Of a stretch of DNA of 7,554 nucleotides, positions 1 to 7,029 are shown in pieces. Each line of letters starts with the position of its first letter. Positions within the stretch are counted from its first letter, which is position 1. Source of the stretch: Fidelibacterota bacterium (GTDB lineage: Bacteria; Fidelibacterota; JAANXI01). The translations under genes and the position numbers were made by a program. The stretch lies in contig JAANXI010000046.1 of NCBI GenBank assembly GCA_018263365.1, positions 1 through 7,554 of the forward strand, read 5' to 3'. The notes under the pieces are model-generated. The model was given only the letters and a program-made list of their open reading frames with translations, had not been told where the DNA came from and made no database searches.

Positions 1-33
1 AGCGGTAATGTGATTCAGGCCTTGTGATTTGTT

Positions 34-67
34 AAGCCATTCCGATATCTATCGGGATGGCTTTTTT
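34..67 (+). terminator. Rho-independent terminator (or leader attenuator) hairpin
   Basis: Bases 34-46 pair with 51-63 in a 13-bp stem. All pairs are Watson-Crick except one T41-G56 wobble, and the loop is ATCT (47-50). A run of six T (62-67) follows on the + strand. This is the classic form of an intrinsic terminator for a gene to the left of the window. The reverse strand has no comparable T-run, so it is read as one-directional. Its T-run ends only 23 bases before the start codon of the permease gene, so it could instead sit in that gene's leader and act as an attenuator. The sequence alone does not decide between these. Confidence 0.85.
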
Positions 68-90
68 AATATTCAAACCTACAAACTTTT

Positions 91-849
91 ATGACTTTCG
101 TTGAATTCGGGCTAGTGACAGTAATAGGAATCGTAGCCGGGATCGTAAACACCATGGCCGGCGGCGGTTCGCTCCTGACGTTACCACTATTGATATTTTT
201 AGGATTACCGGCGACACTGGCGAATGGAACAAATCGGGTCGCTGTTTTTTGTCAAAACCTCTCTGCTGTCGCCGGGTTTCGTCGGAAAGGCTTTAAAAAT
301 ATCGAATACGGTCTGTTTTTGGCCGTTCCGGCAGTAATCGGCGCAATCGCAGGCGCATGGGTGGCGATCGATATCTCTGATACGGTTTTCGAACGGGTCC
401 TGGGAATTCTCATGCTGGTGATGGTTGTCCTTATCCTGTGGAACCCAACCCGAAATATGAGCAGCAAGGGCGAAATCCTTACGAAAAAACGAAGATGGAT
501 GGCCGCCTTTTTCTTCCTGTTTGTTGGCTTTTACGGCGGATTTATCCAGGCCGGAGTCGGGATATTAGTGATCGCAACGTTAACCTTGGTGAACGGGTTT
601 GACCTAGTAAAAACCAATAGCTACAAGGTGGTGATAAACAGCTTCTTCACCTTTATTGCGCTGATGATATTTGCCTTTCACAGCGAAGTCGACTGGATTG
701 TCGGATTTTTACTGGCCATCGGAATGGGCATTGGCGGCTGGGTCGGCAGTCATCTGGCCGTTGAAAAAGGTGAGCCGCTCATCCGTGTTCTCCTGGTGAT
801 CGCCGTGGCGGGAATGGCCATCAAGCTCCTGACAGGACTCAGCTGGTAA
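91..849 (+). CDS. TauE/SafE-family (DUF81) membrane permease
   Basis: This is a 252-residue integral inner-membrane protein of the TauE/SafE family, whose studied members export sulfite, sulfoacetate or related small anions. The substrate here is not known. The family's two-repeat design is visible. The first half has the AGIVNTMAGGGSLLTLP signature (16-32) followed by NGTNR (45-49). The second half has the matching GFYGGFIQAGVG (146-157) followed by TNSYK (175-179). About eight hydrophobic segments can be drawn, near residues 6-24, 28-44, 73-93, 103-117, 136-167, 180-196, 203-222 and 232-248. Charged stretches at 64-70 and 126-135 are probably loops. Length is normal for the family. The start is fixed by an in-frame TAA at 67-69 with no other start between. 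No Shine-Dalgarno sequence is visible. The gene ends 69 bases before selA with no terminator in the gap, so it may be transcribed with selAB. The family call is confident; a selenium role is only a guess from position. Confidence 0.93.
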   Translation: MTFVEFGLVTVIGIVAGIVNTMAGGGSLLTLPLLIFLGLPATLANGTNRVAVFCQNLSAVAGFRRKGFKNIEYGLFLAVPAVIGAIAGAWVAIDISDTVFERVLGILMLVMVVLILWNPTRNMSSKGEILTKKRRWMAAFFFLFVGFYGGFIQAGVGILVIATLTLVNGFDLVKTNSYKVVINSFFTFIALMIFAFHSEVDWIVGFLLAIGMGIGGWVGSHLAVEKGEPLIRVLLVIAVAGMAIKLLTGLSW

Positions 850-918
850 CGTACATTCCTTGCTTTCGATTTTTCCTGCCAGTAATTTTCCTAATTCATA
901 CAACCGGAACGAGATCGC

Positions 919-2328
919 ATGGATAAACCAAACGTATTAAAAAATCTGCCGGGCGTTGATGTAGTGCTGAAGGGAATGGATGAGGGAGAATACCGGTTAC
1001 CTCGTGCATATATTCTGGAAGTGATTCGAAGCGAAATTCAACGGCTCCGGGAAGAAATTCTGCAGTCTGATGACGACTTGCCTGAACCGGATTCTCTCAG
1101 AGAGCAGGTACTCAAAAATGTCGAAATGTGGTGCAAGAGTAGAAGCGCTGGTTCGCTGAAATCTGTGATAAATGCCACCGGGATTGTTTTACATACGGGC
1201 CTTGGGCGAGCCCCATTGTCTGAAATTACCATTGATGCTTTACACGAGGCAGCGCAGGGATATTCTAACCTGGAATTTGACGTGGATTCCGGGGAACGGG
1301 GCCAGCGCAATGATCATATCGAAGACCTGTTGTGCGCATTGACTGGCGCGGAATCAGGACTGTTGGTGAACAACAACGCCGCGGCGGTGATGCTGGCGCT
1401 CAATACGCTTTCCGAAGGTAAAAAAGCGATCATCTCCCGGGGACAACTGGTGGAGATCGGTGGCTCGTTCCGCATCCCGGATGTGATGGAAAAGTCCGGT
1501 GCGACAATGGTGGAGGTCGGCACGACAAATCGAACACATCTCAAGGATTATGAGAATGCCATAACTGATGATACTCACCTTATTTTGATTGCGCATACGA
1601 GCAACTTCAAGATCGAAGGATTTACTGCCAGTCCGGAGTTAACCGACCTTATCGAACTGGCACATTCGCACTCCATCCCGGTGATGTATGATCTCGGAAG
1701 CGGAGCATTGTTTGATATGGAACAATTCGGCCTCCCACCTGAACTCATGGTTTCGGATATCGTCGAAGCCGGAGTTGATGTCGTCACTTTTAGCGGAGAT
1801 AAACTCATCGGCGGGCCGCAGGGTGGGTTAATCGTTGGCAAAAAAGAATATCTGGAGCGTATCAAGAAGAACCCGATGACCCGTGCGCTCCGCTGCGACA
1901 AACTTACCTACGCCGCCATGGAAGCGGCGCTCCAAACGTACACTTCCAGTGATGAACTGAAGCAAAACAATCAAACATACGCGTTGCTGACTCGTTCGGT
2001 CGAAGCATTGGAAGAGATAGGGACAACTGTCCTGAACGATCTGAATGCTGATACAATCATGGCGTTGGGACTGGAAATGGTTGACGCCGAAACCGAAGCA
2101 GGCAGCGGCTCGCTGCCAACGGAAAAAATGCCGAGTAAAGCATTGGTCATCCATACGGATACCTGGACACCGAATAAAATTATGCGATGGATGCGCAGCC
2201 GTGATTACCCGATTATCGGATATATCCAAAATGATCTCTGTTACTTTAATCTCCGCGCAATTTTGCCCGGTCAAATCGAACCTTTAACTAAAGCATTTAC
2301 TGAATTAGCAAAGGTGATGAATTCCTGA
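919..2328 (+). CDS. selA: L-seryl-tRNA(Sec) selenium transferase SelA
   Basis: SelA is a cytoplasmic PLP enzyme that uses selenophosphate to turn Ser-tRNA(Sec) into selenocysteinyl-tRNA(Sec). The 469 residues match the usual length (E. coli 463). The N-terminal helical tRNA-binding region spans about 1-75. The core then shows INATGIVLHTGLGRAPLS (84-101), the E-F-D-x-x-S-G-E-R-G region (119-128), NNNAAA (151-156), RGQLVEIGGSFRIPDVM (174-190), GTTNRT (201-206) and FSGDKLIGGPQGG (291-303). Lys295 in the last motif is the expected PLP Schiff-base lysine, at the same number as in E. coli. RALRCDKLTYAAMEA (322-336) is also typical. A modest Shine-Dalgarno-like GGAACGAG lies at 906-913. The stop is TGA and overlaps the selB start, so translation of the pair is probably coupled. 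No truncation or missing key residue is seen. Confidence 0.98.
   Translation: MDKPNVLKNLPGVDVVLKGMDEGEYRLPRAYILEVIRSEIQRLREEILQSDDDLPEPDSLREQVLKNVEMWCKSRSAGSLKSVINATGIVLHTGLGRAPLSEITIDALHEAAQGYSNLEFDVDSGERGQRNDHIEDLLCALTGAESGLLVNNNAAAVMLALNTLSEGKKAIISRGQLVEIGGSFRIPDVMEKSGATMVEVGTTNRTHLKDYENAITDDTHLILIAHTSNFKIEGFTASPELTDLIELAHSHSIPVMYDLGSGALFDMEQFGLPPELMVSDIVEAGVDVVTFSGDKLIGGPQGGLIVGKKEYLERIKKNPMTRALRCDKLTYAAMEAALQTYTSSDELKQNNQTYALLTRSVEALEEIGTTVLNDLNADTIMALGLEMVDAETEAGSGSLPTEKMPSKALVIHTDTWTPNKIMRWMRSRDYPIIGYIQNDLCYFNLRAILPGQIEPLTKAFTELAKVMNS
2311..2318 (+). promoter_or_regulatory. Ribosome binding site of selB inside selA
   Basis: AAGGTGAT lies nine bases before the selB ATG and matches the 3' end of 16S rRNA well. 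It is the best Shine-Dalgarno match in the window. It supports the ATG at 2328 as the selB start and re-initiation by ribosomes finishing selA. Confidence 0.7.
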
Positions 2329-4220
2329 TGCAGCCGATTATCTGGGGGACAGCCGGACACATTGATCACGGGAAGACTGCGCTCATCGAAGCGCTGACTG
2401 GCACTAATACCGATCGCCTGCAGGAAGAGCAGGATCGGGGAGTGACAATCGACATCGGATTCGCCTTCCTTACCGATGAAATCTCCTTCATCGATGTCCC
2501 CGGACACGAAAAATTCGTGAAGAATATGGTCACCGGCGTCTCGACCATCGATGCGGCGCTGGTTGTCATCGCGGCAGATGATGGCGTGATGCCGCAGACC
2601 CGGGAGCATGTGGAGATCCTCGAATTGCTGGATGTCCAGAGCGGAATTATTGCGATGACCAAGACCGATATCGCCGAACCGGAGTGGATAGATTTGGTCG
2701 AAGAATCAATCGGCGAGTTCGTCGCCGGGACAGTTCTGGAGGATGCACAAATAATTCGGACCAGCGCAGAGAAGCGGGAAGGCATTGAGCAGTTACGCGA
2801 TGCAATTCTGGACATCTCTACCAAGCTTCCGAGGCGTTTGGATCGAGGCATCCCAAGGTTACCCATCGACCGCGTCTTCAGCGTGAAGGGATTCGGGACG
2901 GTTGTGACCGGGAGCGTTCTCTCTGGAAAATTTCAAACCGACGATACCGTCGAAATTCTACCATCACGCCAGAAATCGAAAATCCGGGGGATACAAACGC
3001 ACGGACACTCTGTCAAGACAGCCGGCATGAGCGAACGTGCGGCGCTGAATCTGGGTGGAGTGGAAACCGGCGATCTGGAGCGTGGCTTTCAGGTGACGAG
3101 CCCCGGATTTCTGACAGTCACGAATACGCTGTATACGTCCTGTCGAATCCTGTCCGGCTCGGAACATCCGTTGGAGCAGAATCAGCGGGTGCGGGTGCAT
3201 CTAGGTACTACTGAGATTTTGGCGCGATGCTCAATTATCGATGGGCAGGAAATCAAACAGGGCGATGAAGGGTTTGTTAAACTCCGACTGGAAGATCAAA
3301 CTGTTGCCACATCCGGAGATAAGTTTATTCTCCGGTTTTATTCGCCGATGCGAACCATTGGTGGCGGAACGGTGTTGATTCTGGAAGATCGACTTGAGAA
3401 AAACCGGAATGGATTAATAGATCTACTGAATGGGCTAGACACTTCGGATTTGCCCGAGATGATAGTCGGGCAGTTGAAATTAAGGCATCCTGCGTTACTA
3501 TCTGTTGATGAGTTAAGTCGGCGGTTATTCTACGCGGATGCACTGCTTGAACCCTCTATTGCTGACCTGAAAAATGCATCCGCGATTTCCGCTTATGAAA
3601 TCGATGGAACGATAAAATTCGGAATAAGGGATTTGCTGGAAGATGAAAAATTCCGGCTCAAGGAACGAATTGGAACCTATCAGCAAAAGCATCCGAAAGA
3701 GCCTGGCATACAAAAATCACAACTGGAACAGGAAACCGGACTGCCAGAGGAGACCTTCAGGGCATTGATTACGAAAATTATCGAAACCGGTGATATCGTT
3801 GAAGAGGGACCGATTCTCAGAACACCTGACCATGAAATCCGGCTTTCGTCTTCGGAGATGGAATTCAAAGAGAGGTTGGAGAACTATATCCGTGCGCAGG
3901 GATTTCAGCCGCCGGCGATTCATGATCTGGAGGACGAATTGGACATCTCTGGAAATGAACTACGCCAGTTCCTAAAAATTTTGCTCTACGAAAAAGCCGT
4001 TGAGCGCTTGCCGGGAGACCTGTATTTTCATGTTAAACAGACGGAGCAATTACGCGCGGAACTGGAGGAGTTTTTCCAGTCCAACGAGACGCTGACGGTG
4101 AGCGAATTCAAGGACATCACCGGATCGAGCCGGAAGTATACTATTCCGCTGCTCGAATATGCGGACCAGCGTGGATGGACGATGCGCGACGGGGAAGTCC
4201 GACGGAAACAGAATCTCTAA
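2328..4220 (+). CDS. selB: Selenocysteine-specific translation elongation factor SelB
   Basis: SelB is a GTPase that brings Sec-tRNA(Sec) to ribosomes stalled at UGA codons carrying a downstream SECIS hairpin. At 630 residues it is close to E. coli SelB (614). The EF-Tu-like G domain has the P-loop GHIDHGKT (10-17), G2 in RGVTIDIGF (37-45, Thr40), G3 DVPGHE (56-61), G4 TKTD (111-114) and G5 TSA (145-147). G4 has Thr in place of the Asn of NKxD, which I recall as common in SelB. Beta-barrel domain II begins near 176 (IPRLPIDRVFSVKGFGTVVTG), and domain III covers roughly 265-350. The rest, about 380-630, is the winged-helix C-terminal region that recognises SECIS RNA. Its last module has SSRKYTIPLLEYADQRG (600-616), with the RKY (602-604) and E-Y-x-D features typical of RNA-binding WH4. 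The ATG overlaps the selA TGA by one base. The protein is complete and nothing in it is broken. Confidence 0.98.
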   Translation: MQPIIWGTAGHIDHGKTALIEALTGTNTDRLQEEQDRGVTIDIGFAFLTDEISFIDVPGHEKFVKNMVTGVSTIDAALVVIAADDGVMPQTREHVEILELLDVQSGIIAMTKTDIAEPEWIDLVEESIGEFVAGTVLEDAQIIRTSAEKREGIEQLRDAILDISTKLPRRLDRGIPRLPIDRVFSVKGFGTVVTGSVLSGKFQTDDTVEILPSRQKSKIRGIQTHGHSVKTAGMSERAALNLGGVETGDLERGFQVTSPGFLTVTNTLYTSCRILSGSEHPLEQNQRVRVHLGTTEILARCSIIDGQEIKQGDEGFVKLRLEDQTVATSGDKFILRFYSPMRTIGGGTVLILEDRLEKNRNGLIDLLNGLDTSDLPEMIVGQLKLRHPALLSVDELSRRLFYADALLEPSIADLKNASAISAYEIDGTIKFGIRDLLEDEKFRLKERIGTYQQKHPKEPGIQKSQLEQETGLPEETFRALITKIIETGDIVEEGPILRTPDHEIRLSSSEMEFKERLENYIRAQGFQPPAIHDLEDELDISGNELRQFLKILLYEKAVERLPGDLYFHVKQTEQLRAELEEFFQSNETLTVSEFKDITGSSRKYTIPLLEYADQRGWTMRDGEVRRKQNL

Positions 4221-4227
4221 AAACTTG

Positions 4228-4320
4228 AGAACACAGATTAACACTGAAACAATGGATTTACACAGATAAAAGCCATTATAATCAGTGAAAATCTTCTGTT
4301 TTCGTGAATATCTGTGTTCT
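4228..4320. repeat. Long imperfect inverted repeat, probable dispersed MITE/REP-like element
   Basis: Arms 4228-4267 and 4281-4320 (40 bases each) are inverted copies that align without gaps at 30 of 40 positions. They are separated by a 13-base loop (4268-4280). The outer 11 bases are perfect: AGAACACAGAT on the left and ATCTGTGTTCT on the right. The element is built from short modules: ACACAGAT occurs twice in direct orientation (4231-4238, 4260-4267) and once inverted (4310-4317), and ACACTGA (4241-4247) pairs approximately with TCAGTG (4282-4287). It is AT-rich, has no coding potential, and fills most of the selB-mutS gap. From memory, ACACAGATT/ACACTGA modules recur in intergenic repeats of many environmental bacteria, but I cannot check copy number. 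No transposase, target-site duplication or T-run is seen, so a simple intrinsic terminator is unlikely. Confidence 0.7.
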
Positions 4321-4350
4321 ATTTCTTGAACGAATAGCTTAATCTGAAAT

Positions 4351-6957
4351 ATGGCGAAATCGCAATCTAACACCACGCCTCTCATGAGGCAGTATCAGAG
4401 CATCAAGAAGAAGCACCGGGACGCCGTGTTGTTGTTCCGGATGGGGGATTTTTACGAGACCTTCAACGAGGATGCGAAGGTTGCCTCGAAGGTGTTGGGA
4501 ATTGCCCTGACGACCCGCTCCAACGGCAAGGCTGCCGAGGTGCCGCTGGCCGGATTTCCGCACCATGCCATGGAGGCGTATCTCCATAAACTGCTCAAAG
4601 CCGGACACAAGGTCGCCATCTGCGAGCAGGTGGAGGACCCGAAGCAGGCTACGGGCGTGGTGAAGCGCGATGTCGTCGAGGTCGTCACACCGGGAACCGC
4701 GGTTACGGACAAATTCCTCGACCACAAGCGGAACAACTTTCTCATGGCCGCGCTGATTGACGAGGACAGGGTCGGCACCGCCATCGTGGATGTCTCCACC
4801 GGCGAGTTCCAGGTGACCGAAACTCCCAGAGAGGACTTTAGCGATCTGGTCTCCGCGTATCAGCCCAGCGAATTCATCATCCCGGCGCTACAGCTGGACG
4901 ATTTCCATCAGATGCTTCCGGCGTATCACGGTATTTTTTCTGATCTCGAAGATTGGATTTTCTCCATGGATTACGCCATGGAGCAGATCGAGAATTATTT
5001 CCAGGTCACCACGGTGAAAGGGTTCGGCATCGAAGATATGCCGCTGGCAACCAGAGCCGGTGGGGTAATTCTCCATTACATCCAGGAAAACTACCAGCGA
5101 CAACTGAAGCATATCACCGGGATCAGCCGGCGCTCAAGCGAGATGTTCGTGGGACTGGACAGCGCAACCATCCGCAATCTTGAGCTATTCGAGTCGATTC
5201 GCGGCGGTGGAGTTGAGGGGACACTGCTCTCAGTCATCGACGAAACGGTGACCGCGGCAGGCGGACGCAAATTGCGCCAGTGGATCGCCCAGCCACTCAA
5301 GGATTTGGATACGATTAAGCAGCGTCAGTCTGTCATCAAGCCGGTCTACGAATCCGAGACCCTTCGCGAAAACCTTCAGGACCATCTGGAGGAGGTGAGT
5401 GACCTGGAGCGCATTCTGTCGCGTCTGAGCACCGGGCGGGCCAATCCGAAGGAGGTCGTGAGCCTGAAACGCACGCTCCAGCAGGTGGAGCCGCTGGCCG
5501 AAATACTGGAAGAGACGGACAACGGCTCATTGATGAGTTTCATCGATCAATTTCCGGATATGAGCGGACTCATCGAATATATAGACACAGCGGTCGTGAA
5601 CGATCCGCCGCAAAAGTTGCAGGAGGGCGGTATTATTGAAGATGGATACCACGATGAATTGGATGACTTGCGCAGCGTCGCCTACCATGGTAAAGAATGG
5701 ATTGCCGAAACCCAGCAGAAGGAGCGGGAAAAACTGGATATCCCATCGCTGAAAATCGGGTATAACAAAGTCTTCGGCTATTACATCGAAGTGACGAAAA
5801 CGCATACCGAAAAGATACCCGAGGACTACATACGGAAGCAGACGCTTGTCAACTCCGAGCGATACATCACTGAGGATTTGAAGGAATACGAGGAAAAAAT
5901 TCTCGGAGCGGAGGAGAAAATCGAATCCCTGGAATACGAGATCTTCCAGGAAATCCGCGAGCACATCGTGACCTTTGCAAAAGAGATCCAGCAGACGGCG
6001 GAATTGTTGTCCCAACTGGATTGCTATGTCGGACTGGCGGAAACCGCCCGGAAGCGAAAGTTCGTCCAACCGAACGTGGAGATCAGCGATCATATTAAAA
6101 TTGTCGATGGCCGTCATCCGGTGGTTGAGGACCTTTTGCCGCCTGGGGAAGAGTTCATTGCCAACGATTATGACGCGGACAACACCGAGCGACAGGTACA
6201 GCTGGTGACCGGGCCGAATATGTCCGGGAAATCCACGTATTTGCGACAGGTTGGATTAATTGTCCTGCTTGCACAAATGGGTTCCTGGGTACCGGCAAAG
6301 TCAGCAATTATTGGCATCGTTGACAAGATATTCACCCGCGTAGGGGCCAGCGATAACCTGGCTGGCGGCGAGTCGACATTTCTCGTGGAAATGAACGAAA
6401 CGACAAATATTCTGAACAATGCCACGCCCCAAAGCCTGATTATACTTGATGAGATCGGGAGGGGAACCTCCACGTATGATGGCCTCTCCATCGCCTGGGC
6501 GGTGACAGAATTTCTACATAATACTGAAAGTGTAGCGGCGAAGACATTATTTGCGACGCATTATCACGAACTTGTGGAGCTGGAAGAGGTGCTGGAGCGC
6601 GTCATCAACCTGAATGTGGCAGTGAAAGAATACGGCGACAAGATCGTCTTTCTCCGCAAAATCGTTCCCGGTGGGTGCGATCACAGTTACGGCATCCACG
6701 TGGCGAAACTGGCGGGCGTTCCGGATGTAGTGATCAACCGCGCCAATGAAATACTGCATCATCTGGAGGAACACGAAGCGGCGAACATAGAGACGGAGAA
6801 ACAATTTACTCCGCCTGCCCCGACCTCGCAGATGAGCCTGTTCGAAGAACAGGAGCAGAAACTGCGGGAAGAGTTGTCAGAAATTGACGTCAACAAAATG
6901 ACCCCCATGGAAGCCTTGAAAAAACTGGACGAAATGAAAAAGGAAGTCGGCCTGTAG
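4351..6957 (+). CDS. mutS: DNA mismatch repair protein MutS
   Basis: MutS binds mismatches and small loops in DNA and, after ATP exchange, recruits MutL. This 868-residue protein has normal full length. The mismatch-recognition domain (about 1-125) carries the MGDFYETF segment, with Phe34 and Glu36 as the F-x-E residues that stack on the mismatch. The connector domain follows, then the core/lever and clamp region (about 265-565), with a charged, coiled-coil-like stretch near 505-560. The ATPase has Walker A GPNMSGKST (621-629), Walker B LIILDE with Asp700-Glu701, GRGTSTYDG directly after it, and ATHYHEL (735-741). QMSLF (827-831) fits the beta-clamp binding motif. The C-terminus carries TPMEALKKLDEMKKEV, usual for the family. 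The start aligns with E. coli MutS, placing TPLMRQY near residue 9, although no Shine-Dalgarno is visible. The inverted repeat ends 30 bases upstream, so any dedicated promoter lies in or beside it. All key residues are intact. Confidence 0.98.
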   Translation: MAKSQSNTTPLMRQYQSIKKKHRDAVLLFRMGDFYETFNEDAKVASKVLGIALTTRSNGKAAEVPLAGFPHHAMEAYLHKLLKAGHKVAICEQVEDPKQATGVVKRDVVEVVTPGTAVTDKFLDHKRNNFLMAALIDEDRVGTAIVDVSTGEFQVTETPREDFSDLVSAYQPSEFIIPALQLDDFHQMLPAYHGIFSDLEDWIFSMDYAMEQIENYFQVTTVKGFGIEDMPLATRAGGVILHYIQENYQRQLKHITGISRRSSEMFVGLDSATIRNLELFESIRGGGVEGTLLSVIDETVTAAGGRKLRQWIAQPLKDLDTIKQRQSVIKPVYESETLRENLQDHLEEVSDLERILSRLSTGRANPKEVVSLKRTLQQVEPLAEILEETDNGSLMSFIDQFPDMSGLIEYIDTAVVNDPPQKLQEGGIIEDGYHDELDDLRSVAYHGKEWIAETQQKEREKLDIPSLKIGYNKVFGYYIEVTKTHTEKIPEDYIRKQTLVNSERYITEDLKEYEEKILGAEEKIESLEYEIFQEIREHIVTFAKEIQQTAELLSQLDCYVGLAETARKRKFVQPNVEISDHIKIVDGRHPVVEDLLPPGEEFIANDYDADNTERQVQLVTGPNMSGKSTYLRQVGLIVLLAQMGSWVPAKSAIIGIVDKIFTRVGASDNLAGGESTFLVEMNETTNILNNATPQSLIILDEIGRGTSTYDGLSIAWAVTEFLHNTESVAAKTLFATHYHELVELEEVLERVINLNVAVKEYGDKIVFLRKIVPGGCDHSYGIHVAKLAGVPDVVINRANEILHHLEEHEAANIETEKQFTPPAPTSQMSLFEEQEQKLREELSEIDVNKMTPMEALKKLDEMKKEVGL

Positions 6958-7029
6958 GAACAAAACCGGCTGGAAGAAGTTGAAAGTCCTATTGCAATTT
7001 CAAAAGAATAGATATCATCGGAAAATCCT

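Noticed and set aside
1..27. Possible C-terminal tail of an upstream gene (frame reading SGNVIQAL, then TGA at 25-27)
   Set aside because: Only eight codons are visible, and the other two forward frames also stop early (TAA 6-8, TGA 11-13), so the true frame cannot be chosen.
860..888. Possible sigma-70-like promoter before selA (TTGCTT, 17 bases, TAATTT)
   Set aside because: Each box matches the consensus at only about three of six positions, and FCB promoters often differ from that consensus. It is not distinguishable from chance.
2366..2866. 166-codon reverse-strand open frame inside selB
   Set aside because: It is antisense to the SelB GTPase domain, with Ser/Thr/Arg-rich composition typical of a shadow frame and no motif.
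4310..4327. Right arm of the inverted repeat as an intrinsic terminator of selB
   Set aside because: The stem is interrupted by many mismatches and is followed by ATTTCTT, not a clean T-run.
4221..4350. tRNA-Sec (selC) in the selB-mutS gap
   Set aside because: There is no acceptor/T-loop pattern or CCA-like end. The symmetry is that of one long AT-rich inverted repeat, not a cloverleaf.
5527..6117. 196-codon open frame on the reverse strand inside mutS
   Set aside because: It lies wholly antisense to the well-supported MutS lever/clamp region and has no recognisable domain; it follows from the codon pattern of the real gene.
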